NCBI GenBank assembly: GCA_963730005.1 | Contig: CAVSPO010000009.1 | Span: 1 to 20,059, forward strand | Reading direction: 5' to 3' | Length of the DNA: 20,059 nt | DNA from: CAVSPO01 sp963730005 | Lineage (GTDB): Bacteria > Actinomycetota > Actinomycetes > Propionibacteriales > Propionibacteriaceae | Part shown: piece after piece, positions 13,629 through 20,059 of the stretch | How positions within the stretch are numbered: position 1 is the first letter of the stretch | How the letters are laid out: each line of letters opens with the position of its first letter | Notes under the pieces: model-generated | Seen by the model: only the letters and a program-made list of their open reading frames with translations | Told to the model about the DNA's origin: nothing | Databases searched by the model: none | Program-made: the position numbers and the translations under genes

Positions 13629-13753
13629 TGGTCCTCCTCGAAGTTGACCTCGACAGGGACGCTGACCTCGACGATCAAGGCGGACAGGCTCCGAGGTGGC
13701 GGCTTCAATGCGTCGTGGAGTTCGAGTTCGACGAAGGAAATGGATTCGGTCAT
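13625..13753 (-). CDS. Small 42-aa acidic protein upstream of DUF4192
   Basis: ATG 13753 follows AAAGGTG by 7 nt and reads MTESISFVELELHDALKPPP, then RSLSALIVEVSVPVEVNFEE and DQ. The stop TGA overlaps the GTG of the DUF4192 gene by 4 nt (GTGA). The peptide is acidic with two beta-like stretches and is not recognised. Ribosome-binding site, spacing and overlap make it a real gene, probably translated with DUF4192. Confidence 0.65.
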   Translation of the reverse strand: MTESISFVELELHDALKPPPRSLSALIVEVSVPVEVNFEEDQ

Positions 13754-13802
13754 GCGTGTGCACCTTTCTGTTGGGTGAGGAACCGGAAGCTGAGCAGGGA
13801 GT

Positions 13803-14882
13803 TCACCGGGCGGGCGCCACCGCGAGTGGGCGGGTAGCGGTGACGGTCGGTTTGGCTGGCGCCAGCGGGCGAGTGCTGAGCTGACCGATGGTGAACGACC
13901 GGTCCACCGCCACGGTGCGGTCCAACGAGGTCGCCATGGCGTCGACCACCTGGACGGCGACGGCCGGCGGCTGGGTGGCAGCGAGGATCGTGTCGGCGCT
14001 GCTGATGACCCGTGAACCGGTGGCCGAGATGACGTCCGCCAACGTTGTGCCCTCCCGGGCCGTCGCCTGGGCGGACTCCGCCCAGCCCGCGACGTAGCAG
14101 AACGTGTACTGGCCCGAGTTCAGACCGTGCGCCGCCGTGACCAGGTAGGCGACAGACTCGGCCTCCACCTCCGAGCGACCCCGACAGACGGGCTCACCCT
14201 GGAGGCCTTGGGGGGCGTGCAGCAGCACGTGGCCCGCCTCGTGAGCCAGCGTCTTCACCGCCTGGGCGTCATCAACATCGGCGCGGACACGGACCACCGA
14301 AGCGGTGAAGTCGGTGAACCCGTTGGCGGTCCCACAATCGCCGCGCTCCACCCGGAATCCCTGCGCCTCGACGAACGACTGCAGGCTGTCCCACAGCCCG
14401 TCCGGGGCCTGGCCCGTCAGCAACTCCGGACGCGGCATCACCGCCAAATCGGGGCCAGTGGTTTGCAGAACGTCAAAGACCGACACCACTTTCACGCCAA
14501 CCAGCTGCCGACCAGCTACCGGCTTGCCCGACTCATCCAGGAGCGGCGACCCCTCCGACTCCAGACGGGAGACGCGTGTGGTGACCGGCGCCAGGATCCT
14601 GATGCCCGTCTCCCCCTTGTTCACCTGGCGACCGAACGAGGTCTTCCACGCCTGGTACCCGGCGACCGCGGTGGCGTCCGGCCGCTGCAGCAAGATCAAC
14701 ACCGAGTTGTTGAAGCTGTACCTGTGGAACCGGGCTGCCACGTCGAGCCACCGCTGCCACTCGTCGCCATTGACCAGATCGGTGACCTTGCCGGCGACCT
14801 GCGACTGCCACATCTCGAGCTGCTCGCGCCGTTCCGCGGCGAACTGATCTTTCTCGGCCTGCGAGAACTCGCGTCGCGACAT
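13803..14882 (-). CDS. ArdC-like antirestriction protein with zinc metallopeptidase motif
   Basis: The 359-aa protein has an ArdC N-terminal domain (DUF1738; about 20-140, including SFNNSVLILLQRPDATAVAG and GYQAWKTSFGRQVNKGETGI) and a C-terminal IrrE/ImmA-like metallopeptidase domain. HEAGH at 214-218 (KTLAHEAGHVLLH) supplies two zinc ligands, and SEVEAESVAYLV (237-248) the downstream glutamates. ArdC proteins bind DNA and protect incoming DNA from host restriction during conjugative entry. Their presence points to a conjugative or mobilisable element. The ATG at 14882 lies one base after the stop of the 62-aa gene. The tail after about residue 320 is Pro/Ala/Thr-rich. Confidence 0.88.
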   Translation of the reverse strand: MSRREFSQAEKDQFAAERREQLEMWQSQVAGKVTDLVNGDEWQRWLDVAARFHRYSFNNSVLILLQRPDATAVAGYQAWKTSFGRQVNKGETGIRILAPVTTRVSRLESEGSPLLDESGKPVAGRQLVGVKVVSVFDVLQTTGPDLAVMPRPELLTGQAPDGLWDSLQSFVEAQGFRVERGDCGTANGFTDFTASVVRVRADVDDAQAVKTLAHEAGHVLLHAPQGLQGEPVCRGRSEVEAESVAYLVTAAHGLNSGQYTFCYVAGWAESAQATAREGTTLADVISATGSRVISSADTILAATQPPAVAVQVVDAMATSLDRTVAVDRSFTIGQLSTRPLAPAKPTVTATRPLAVAPAR

Positions 14883-14883
14883 G

Positions 14884-15072
14884 TCAGGCCTGCTCGAACA
14901 ACAGCGGCTGGTCCTCCATGTAAGCCTCGCCAGCCAGCAAGGCCTTGGCCAACGTCAGCGCGGCATCCACCTCACCAGGCGGCGCGCCGTTGCGGTGAAG
15001 CATCTGCGCTTCGACAAGCAACTCCTCGACCACCAGCGGCACATCCCGAGAAGGGGGACACCACACAGCCAT
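14884..15072 (-). CDS. Small 62-aa protein upstream of the ArdC-like gene
   Basis: ATG 15072 (MAVWCPPSRDVPLVVEELLV) with GAGAGGA about 5 nt upstream was chosen over an in-frame start at 15099. The product is mainly helical (VEELLVEAQMLHRNG, then EVDAALTLAKALLAGEAYME) and is not recognised. It ends one base before the ArdC-like start (TGA C ATG), so the two are coupled. Confidence 0.65.
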   Translation of the reverse strand: MAVWCPPSRDVPLVVEELLVEAQMLHRNGAPPGEVDAALTLAKALLAGEAYMEDQPLLFEQA

Positions 15073-15164
15073 GACAGTCCTCTCTGAGGTTCCTGTCACA
15101 ACACGACGCGAGACCGGCGCTCCTGCTCACAACCTACGAGAAGGGCCCGCTGGGGCCTGTCAGG

Positions 15165-15515
15165 TCAGTTCCGGGTGGCCAACGCGACGGCCCACCGCAA
15201 TTGGGGAAGCAACTCGGCGGCCTCGTCGCCGACGACGATCACGGACTGCCCCCAACTCGCCTTCAGCACCACAGGGTCGTGTTGACCGCCAGCGTTCGCG
15301 GTGAGTTCGGTCACCGCGTCCACCATGCTCGTGAGCTCGGTGCCCTCGTATTCCCCGGCGGTGTTGAAGTCGTAATCGACTTGCCGGCTGGCGAGATCGT
15401 CGAATCGGCCATCGAGACGCCGCATGAGCACCAGCCCGCCGCCGAGCTCCGGCACGTCGATCTGGAGCCACTCGCCGCCGGCCGGTCCCACCTTCAAGCT
15501 CGTACCCACGGTCAA
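15165..15515 (-). CDS. Unrecognised 116-aa protein
   Basis: The reading frame starts with TTG 15515, or GTG 15509 two codons later. It gives a compact soluble protein with alternating strands (GEWLQIDVPELGGGLVLMRR, VDYDFNTAGEYEGTELTS) and a C-terminal helix (EAAELLPQLRWAVALATRN). No family is recognised. No clear Shine-Dalgarno decides the start. Coding balance and the lack of a better frame support it as a gene. Confidence 0.6.
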   Translation of the reverse strand: MTVGTSLKVGPAGGEWLQIDVPELGGGLVLMRRLDGRFDDLASRQVDYDFNTAGEYEGTELTSMVDAVTELTANAGGQHDPVVLKASWGQSVIVVGDEAAELLPQLRWAVALATRN

Positions 15516-15596
15516 GACGCTACAGACAGTCGAGCTCAGGATTCTGCTCGTGCCCCGTGATCGACCGATCCGACCTTAGGTCGCCCGTCATGTGAC

Positions 15597-15839
15597 TCAA
15601 GCGGGCTGGTTCCTCTTCACGCGAGCGGCGACCCGCGTCAGCATCTCCGGGAGGTCGACACCCATCCCCTCTGCGACCGCTTCGAGTTCGGCCATCGTCC
15701 ACTGGCCCTCGCCCTTGCACAGTGCAGACGCCTTCCTGTCGCCGACGTTCAGCCAGAACGTGAGCACCTTCGGCTTCATCTCCTGACGCTCGAGCTCCGC
15801 ACTGACCTCGCGGGCCACGGCGGTGTTCAGGGTGATCAT
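15597..15839 (-). CDS. Small XRE-like HTH regulator
   Basis: The 80-aa protein fits a phage-type Cro/CI helix-turn-helix: AVAREVSAELERQEM (7-21), a central FWLNVGDRKASALCKGEGQW where the recognition helix would lie, and TMAELEAVAEGMGVDLPEML (48-67), the usual last helices. GGAGGAAC about 8 nt before the ATG at 15839 is a good ribosome-binding site. It lies at the edge of the ArdC-like module and may regulate it. The HTH is degenerate, so the call is moderate. Confidence 0.65.
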   Translation of the reverse strand: MITLNTAVAREVSAELERQEMKPKVLTFWLNVGDRKASALCKGEGQWTMAELEAVAEGMGVDLPEMLTRVAARVKRNQPA

Positions 15840-15865
15840 TCTCGTCGTTCCTCCAGGTTCCTTTG

Positions 15866-16117
15866 TTACGCGTCGAACCGATTGAACCGAAGTACTTCCC
15901 CTTGGGCGATCGAGGTGACGGCGAGCATCATCTCGTCGGTGAGCACCCGCACCGACTCCAGCAGCGCCTCAGCTTCGGCCTCCAGATCCAGGGTGTGGGC
16001 GATGATCCTGACCCCCGCGTTCACCACCATGTGCTCGCGGGCGGCCTCGTTGCCCTTGGCGTACACGAGGTGCCCGACCGGCAGCCCGAGGACCGTGCAG
16101 TAGGACAGCTGCCACCG
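15866..16117 (-). pseudogene. mcrC: 3' remnant of mcrC (5-methylcytosine restriction)
   Basis: Eighty-three codons read RWQLSYCTVLGLPVGHLVYA, then KGNEAAREHMVVNAGVRIIA and HTLDLEAEAEALLESV. This is the C-terminal end of McrC, where the family has a D-x-YQ-x-LAYC-x-x-LGLP-x-GHLVYA pattern. An in-frame TGA (16120-16118) lies directly upstream and no further McrC sequence is seen, so about three quarters of the gene is gone. McrB is not in the window. This shows that an McrBC system once stood here. Confidence 0.75.
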
Positions 16118-16131
16118 TCACATGGCTCGGA

Positions 16132-16404
16132 ATGTCGGTGACGATCGAACCCAACCAGCCCTCCGGCTGGCCCCGCATCACCCGCAGCGCAGCAGGGCCA
16201 CTCATCCAGGCAGTGGCCGGAGCAACGATGGCTGCAACGATCACCCTCGAGCCATGGGACGACCTCTGGCGCGGCCTTTCTTGGTTGCCTGTCTGGCTCG
16301 CCGGAGCGACCAGTGTCGGAGTCGCGTGCCTCAACCTCCTGCCATGGCCCAATCTCGATGGCGGCAAGATCCTCCGCGGCATCAAGGACCTATCGAGCGC
16401 TTGA
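16132..16404 (+). pseudogene. 3' remnant of an M50 site-2-protease-like gene
   Basis: The 90-codon frame contains WPRITRSAAGPLIQAVAGAT and GVACLNLLPWPNLDGGKILR. N-L-L-P-x-x-N-L-DGG is the second conserved motif of M50 membrane metalloproteases (NxxPxxxLDGG), whose Asp is a zinc ligand. AAGPLIQ matches the AGP-loop region before it. The HExxH half is absent, and the frame abuts the mcrC remnant at 16117-16131 on the opposite strand. It is therefore a truncated gene end. Confidence 0.65.
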
Positions 16405-16496
16405 GCCAAGGATGAGGTGCTGGTGGAGACACCGCGGTCATGGAGCGCGATGTCTTATGTCGACGCCGCCGGAATAATGACTCCGTGGCCCCGGCG

Positions 16497-16531
16497 TTGA
16501 CACAAGCGGATGACTGTTTGGCATGCATGCC
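16497..16531. other. TTGACA followed by a 12-bp palindrome
   Basis: TTGACA (16497-16502) is followed 17 nt later by the perfect palindrome GGCATGCATGCC (16520-16531). A -10 is not evident at the right distance. The site lies in the 239-nt gap between the M50 remnant and the HelD-like gene, which holds no gene I can support. Confidence 0.3.
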
Positions 16532-16643
16532 TCATCTGGCGTGACAGGCATCTTGCCGGGAGACGCAGGTGGCCATTCGGCTGCCATATTCGAGGCCCCG
16601 TTCGCACGTGGCGAGTATCAGGAAGCTGACGGGTAGGCGGTAC

Positions 16644-18650
16644 TTAGGCTTTGCGCAGTCGAGCCGGGAGGGGCCGGTCGTGCACGACCGACAGGAAGTG
16701 GTTCGCGCGCGTGAGCGACGTGTACAACGTCCTGTACTGGCCCGTCATCTTGATTCCAGCTCCAGTGGGGATGAAAAGTGCCGGTTCCACTACCACCACC
16801 GCGTCGAACTCCAGTCCCCTCGCCCGATCCGGCGTGAGCAAGTGCACCGTTGCCACTCCGTCATCCGTTGATTTCTCGTACCTGTCGACACCCGCCCGAA
16901 TCCCCACGCGTTCCCATCCGGCTTGCGTTGCGGCACGCTGCAGTTCACGCACATCGGTGGTGATGACGGCAATTGTTGCTTTGACGGGCAGGTTGAGTCT
17001 GAGACGCGTCACCTCGGTGAGCGCCACCTGTTCCGCTGTTCGGCCTTGAGCCCGGGCGTCGATGACCTTGGGGGGTTCGCCCTCGCCCAACACCGAAGTG
17101 GACCGCCCATCTACGCGCTTCTCCAGCAGGTGAGCGGCGTAGTTCGTGATTGCCTGGGTGGACCGATACCCCTGCTTCAATTCGACAACTGGAAGTTGGC
17201 ATTTGATACGTTCAGCGATTTGTCTCCAGGAGCTATCGGAGTACATCGTCCGTCGCTGGTTCAGATCGCCGAGGAGGGTCCAGGAACCACCGTTGAGCAG
17301 TCGGAGGATGGCCCATTCCATGGGGCGCAAGTCTTGGGCCTCGTCGACTATCACGTGGGTGAACTTCTCGAACCGGTCGCCCCGAATCTTCAGATAGGTG
17401 AGTAGAGGCCGAAGTTCGATCGTTTCCAAGGCAAGATCCAGCGTGATGGGCAGCCTCGATCTCCAGGCACGGAGCGACGCAGACTCAGACCCGAAGCCGA
17501 CCTCACGGAAAATCGTGTACGCCTCACCCAATGTGCTGCGGAAGTCGCCGACTGTAAACGCTGCAAGACCATCGGCCAACTCCTGCGAGGTGTCTTCATG
17601 CTCCTCAACACGATGCCTACCTAGTTCATCGGTTTCCAGGAATAGGCGCATGAGCCCGGGCAACGAGAGAACCTTGACTGCGGTTGGCTCATTCGAGAGT
17701 AGCTCGTCCACTGCAGGCCTGACGCTCTCCGCCCAGGCGTCGGTGGGTCCGACGAGTAGAGCCCAGTCGGCGCGACCATGTCTTTCTGGATGCGCGATCC
17801 AGGCCAGACGATGTGTTGCGATGATCGTTTTCCCCGTCCCGGGAGGCCCGGTGAACAGGATGGGGCTGGTGGGATCAGCAGTGACTGCCTCGTACTGTTC
17901 GGGCGACAGCGTGGCAAGTACTGAGGGCAATTCACTTTGTCGCGGCTCGGTCATTGCCTCCTTGACGAAGTCACTTTCCTGTTTGACCTGTATAGCGAAG
18001 GCCGTTCGCTCGGCTCGCGACTCTCGCTCTGCGGCTTCCGGGCTGCCAGGCTCAACGTATCGAAGCTTGTCCTGCCTAGACAGGTGACGTTTGTCTCCCT
18101 GGATCACCAGTGCGCGCTTCTGAGCGGCGAGAAGTGCCCGAAGTTCATCCTCAGATGCATGGGCAGCGATCTCGTCCTCCGTCTGGCGCCGTCGACTCTC
18201 GGCTTCGGAGGCACTGGGGTCGCGATGAGCCCGTGCGAACTTGGGTGGCTTGGCGATCGGACGTCGCGTGGTGGGGAAGGGGTCTCCGTCCTGTGGAACG
18301 AGCCACTGGTCTGCGTAGTCCCGAATGGCCGTCACGTCCGTCTTGAACCGCCGCTTGACTCGGATCCGCTGTCCTTCCCAGGTAGCGGCCCTGCTGAAGA
18401 GCATCTCGGCTGCGGGTGCGACCCATGACAACACGCGAGTCCCGTCAGGCAGTATGGCCGGCCGGGGGCCTATGTAGTATTCCTGATCCTCTCCGTCGCT
18501 GGCGAAAGAGACTCGTCCGAGCAGAGGACCCCAGTCGCGTGCAAGCTTGCGCGAGTCGACGCCTTTGATGCTTTGCCCGCTCAATGCGTCTTCCGCGCGG
18601 AGGTACTCCGCGTTCCTCTGCCGTTCGAAAGCGAGATGCGGGTCTGTCAT
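16644..18650 (-). CDS. HelD-like UvrD-family ATPase/helicase
   Basis: The 668-aa protein is a superfamily 1 ATPase. The N-terminal part contains GRVSFASDGEDQEYYIG and LSWVAPAAEMLFSRAA, which resemble the HelD pattern of YIGR followed by VDWRAP-x-A-x-x-FY. A charged helical segment follows (about 140-235). Walker A is GPPGTGKT (268-275), Walker B VIVDEAQD (433-440), motif III TLLGDLNQR, motif IV GYRST, motif V LTPDRARGLEFDAVVVVEP and motif VI LYTSLTRAN. HelD proteins release RNA polymerase from stalled complexes; other UvrD relatives unwind DNA. The start ATG 18650 has GGAGGTGAC just upstream and overlaps the stop of the upstream SNF2-like gene by 4 nt (ATGA). The two ATPases are thus one operon. 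A helicase in a defence system is the alternative reading. Confidence 0.85.
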   Translation of the reverse strand: MTDPHLAFERQRNAEYLRAEDALSGQSIKGVDSRKLARDWGPLLGRVSFASDGEDQEYYIGPRPAILPDGTRVLSWVAPAAEMLFSRAATWEGQRIRVKRRFKTDVTAIRDYADQWLVPQDGDPFPTTRRPIAKPPKFARAHRDPSASEAESRRRQTEDEIAAHASEDELRALLAAQKRALVIQGDKRHLSRQDKLRYVEPGSPEAAERESRAERTAFAIQVKQESDFVKEAMTEPRQSELPSVLATLSPEQYEAVTADPTSPILFTGPPGTGKTIIATHRLAWIAHPERHGRADWALLVGPTDAWAESVRPAVDELLSNEPTAVKVLSLPGLMRLFLETDELGRHRVEEHEDTSQELADGLAAFTVGDFRSTLGEAYTIFREVGFGSESASLRAWRSRLPITLDLALETIELRPLLTYLKIRGDRFEKFTHVIVDEAQDLRPMEWAILRLLNGGSWTLLGDLNQRRTMYSDSSWRQIAERIKCQLPVVELKQGYRSTQAITNYAAHLLEKRVDGRSTSVLGEGEPPKVIDARAQGRTAEQVALTEVTRLRLNLPVKATIAVITTDVRELQRAATQAGWERVGIRAGVDRYEKSTDDGVATVHLLTPDRARGLEFDAVVVVEPALFIPTGAGIKMTGQYRTLYTSLTRANHFLSVVHDRPLPARLRKA

Positions 18651-20059
18651 GTCACCTCCACCAGACACACAGCGAGCGGTTCTAAGCTCATGCCGCACGA
18701 GGAGGCCGCCTCGATTCGCGCGATCTCGTCGTCGTGGCGTTGCCGCGCCCGTCGCATCTGACCCTCGAAGGCGGGACGCATTTGAGGCGACTTATCGGCG
18801 CGACCCTTGAGGTCGGTCAGGCGACGCCGCAAGGACTCGTCCGCCCGGAGACGTCGCTCTTCGATCAGCGAGGCGTTCATTCGCTGTTGGCGGGCTTCCT
18901 CGGAGCGGCGCCGCTCTTCAAGAGCGTTCGCAAGTTGGTGCAGTTCCTGATGCGGGGACGGGATGGTGAGTACGGATTCGCTGGTGCCACCCTTGGTCAT
19001 CGCCGCCAGCACTTCGGCGCCCACATCCGCCCCAGCTAGGTCGTTTGCCGCGAGATCGTGGGCGACAGTCCAGATTTCCCGGGTGGGGCGTAATCCGTCC
19101 CATGTGGCGCGTCCAAACAACACGAGATAGACGCCGCGGGCGACACGGTCGCTGGCCACTCGCAAGCGGGCAAAGTGCCCGTCCCGCGTAGCATCGTCCC
19201 TCAACGCGGTTTGAACGAGTGGGTGATTGGTGTTGAGGAGTACCCCGCCGTCCTGCCGAGCTCTGTCTGCGTCCAGGTACAGCCGGACCGGTCCAAGTGC
19301 AGATTGACGTTGGACCAGGCCGACGAGTGGGCTGCTCTGCCTAGTCTCGAGCTTCCACGTGGCCAGAGCACGAAGCATGGATAGGGATACCTTCAGGTCG
19401 ATCGCCGCGCCTTGTTCGGCCGTCTCGACCCATCCACCATTCCGGGTGGCCCATGCGGTCAGGAGCCGGCGCAACTCGTGGTTGCTGAGGTAGCGGCCAC
19501 GAGCGATCCGCTCTTCAACGTCCTGGATGCCGAACCGCTCTTCGGCCTGAAGACGTGGCGACTCTTCGTTGAGACGCGTGCGGTCCAGGCGAATCTGAGC
19601 GATCGCAGCCTCTGCCCGCTGCAACTCTCGCTCCTCCTCCTGGCTGGTGAGGCTGAAGCTCAGCGACGCTTCTATGGCTTCCTTGAACTGGTCACCCATG
19701 ATGGGTTCCAACTCGCCAATGGATTCTTCAAAAACACCGATGCGTTGGAGCAAGCGGTCAACGATCCTTGTCTCAATCGTTCCCTCGGTCGCGAAGTTCC
19801 AAATCTGTATCTTCGCTTCGGTCTGGCCGATGCGATCAATACGTCCGATCCGCTGCTCCACCTCCATCGGATTCCAGGGCAGGTCGTAGTTCACCAGGAT
19901 GCTGCAGAACTCGAAGTCGAGGCCTTCGCTAGCGACACGCGTGGCGAGGACGATGTCGTAGCGGTGCTCGCGGAAGTGGCGCATGGTGACGTCCCGTTCC
20001 TCGCGCGAAATCCCGCCATGCAGAACTCCCACGCGGAACTCGCCTGCCAGCTTCTCGTA
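18647..20059 (-). CDS. RapA/SNF2-like ATPase, C-terminal part (5' end outside window)
   Basis: The reading frame is open to the right edge, so only the C-terminal 470 residues are present. It begins within the second helicase lobe (YEKLAGEFRVGVLHGGIS). Motif V is VLATRVASEGLDF and motif VI QRIGRIDRIGQ, followed by IQIWNFATEGTIETRIVDRL and GVFEESIGELEP as in RapA and related SNF2 proteins. The rest is charged and helical, with a long coiled coil near the end (EERRRSEEARQQRMNASLIE and beyond). RapA recycles RNA polymerase; DrmD of DISARM is a defence protein with a similar helicase core. The stop overlaps the HelD-like start by 4 nt. The Walker A half must lie beyond the window. Confidence 0.85.
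   Translation of the reverse strand, partial: YEKLAGEFRVGVLHGGISREERDVTMRHFREHRYDIVLATRVASEGLDFEFCSILVNYDLPWNPMEVEQRIGRIDRIGQTEAKIQIWNFATEGTIETRIVDRLLQRIGVFEESIGELEPIMGDQFKEAIEASLSFSLTSQEEERELQRAEAAIAQIRLDRTRLNEESPRLQAEERFGIQDVEERIARGRYLSNHELRRLLTAWATRNGGWVETAEQGAAIDLKVSLSMLRALATWKLETRQSSPLVGLVQRQSALGPVRLYLDADRARQDGGVLLNTNHPLVQTALRDDATRDGHFARLRVASDRVARGVYLVLFGRATWDGLRPTREIWTVAHDLAANDLAGADVGAEVLAAMTKGGTSESVLTIPSPHQELHQLANALEERRRSEEARQQRMNASLIEERRLRADESLRRRLTDLKGRADKSPQMRPAFEGQMRRARQRHDDEIARIEAASSCGMSLEPLAVCLVEVT

Noticed and set aside
14127..15074. Plus-strand frame of 315 codons
   Set aside because: Antisense to the ArdC-like gene, which carries HEAGH and domain matches.
15597..15839. Antitoxin of a toxin-antitoxin pair
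   Set aside because: No toxin-like gene is adjacent; the upstream frame is the McrC remnant.
17398..18087. Plus-strand Ser/Arg-rich frame of 229 codons
   Set aside because: Antisense to the HelD-like ATPase motifs; no domain.

Overview
The window is high-GC DNA with Shine-Dalgarno, GTG-start and leaderless gene starts typical of Actinomycetota. No rRNA, tRNA or CRISPR array was seen. The gene content (tyrosine recombinase, two toxin-antitoxin pairs, HEPN protein, DUF4143 ATPase, ArdC-type antirestriction protein, excisionase-like protein, McrC remnant, helicase pair) is that of an accessory or defence island, not a housekeeping region. No single residue or gene fixes the genus.

Left region (about 1-9.2 kb): a mosaic of small, self-contained units on both strands. 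These are an alpha/beta hydrolase (-), a complete tyrosine recombinase (+), mntA-hepT (+), hicA-hicB (+), a one-TM coiled-coil protein (-), a membrane-anchored DUF4230-like protein (-), an AAA_14/DUF4143 ATPase (-) with three 22-bp iterons at its promoter, a four-TM membrane protein plus XRE regulator (+, the first apparently frameshifted), and a TIGR02391/Ymh HEPN protein (-). Most gaps between units carry a short motif ending in TGCCGC. Three gaps carry a conserved hairpin of about 60 nt bracketed by two TGCCGC copies. Several units have a -10 hexamer exactly 6 nt before the start codon, which predicts leaderless mRNAs. Together this looks like an array of independently promoted cassettes beside a recombinase. 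That reading is an inference.

Middle region (about 9.2-15.8 kb): mostly minus-strand genes of an integrative or plasmid-like element. They are an excisionase-like HTH protein, two unrecognised proteins that overlap by 4 nt, a DUF4192 protein preceded by an overlapping 42-aa ORF, an ArdC-like antirestriction metalloprotease, small unknown proteins and an XRE-like regulator. On the plus strand is an M48-like membrane protein that has lost its zinc motif and whose N-terminal membrane segment lies in a different frame.

Right region (about 15.8-20.06 kb): a scar in which the 3' end of an mcrC gene (-) abuts the 3' end of an M50 protease gene (+). After it come two overlapping minus-strand genes: a HelD-like UvrD-family ATPase and, upstream, a RapA/SNF2-like ATPase that runs off the window. 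In known systems both families act on RNA polymerase or nucleic acid, and their tight coupling next to a dead McrC gene suggests a defence or genome-surveillance operon.
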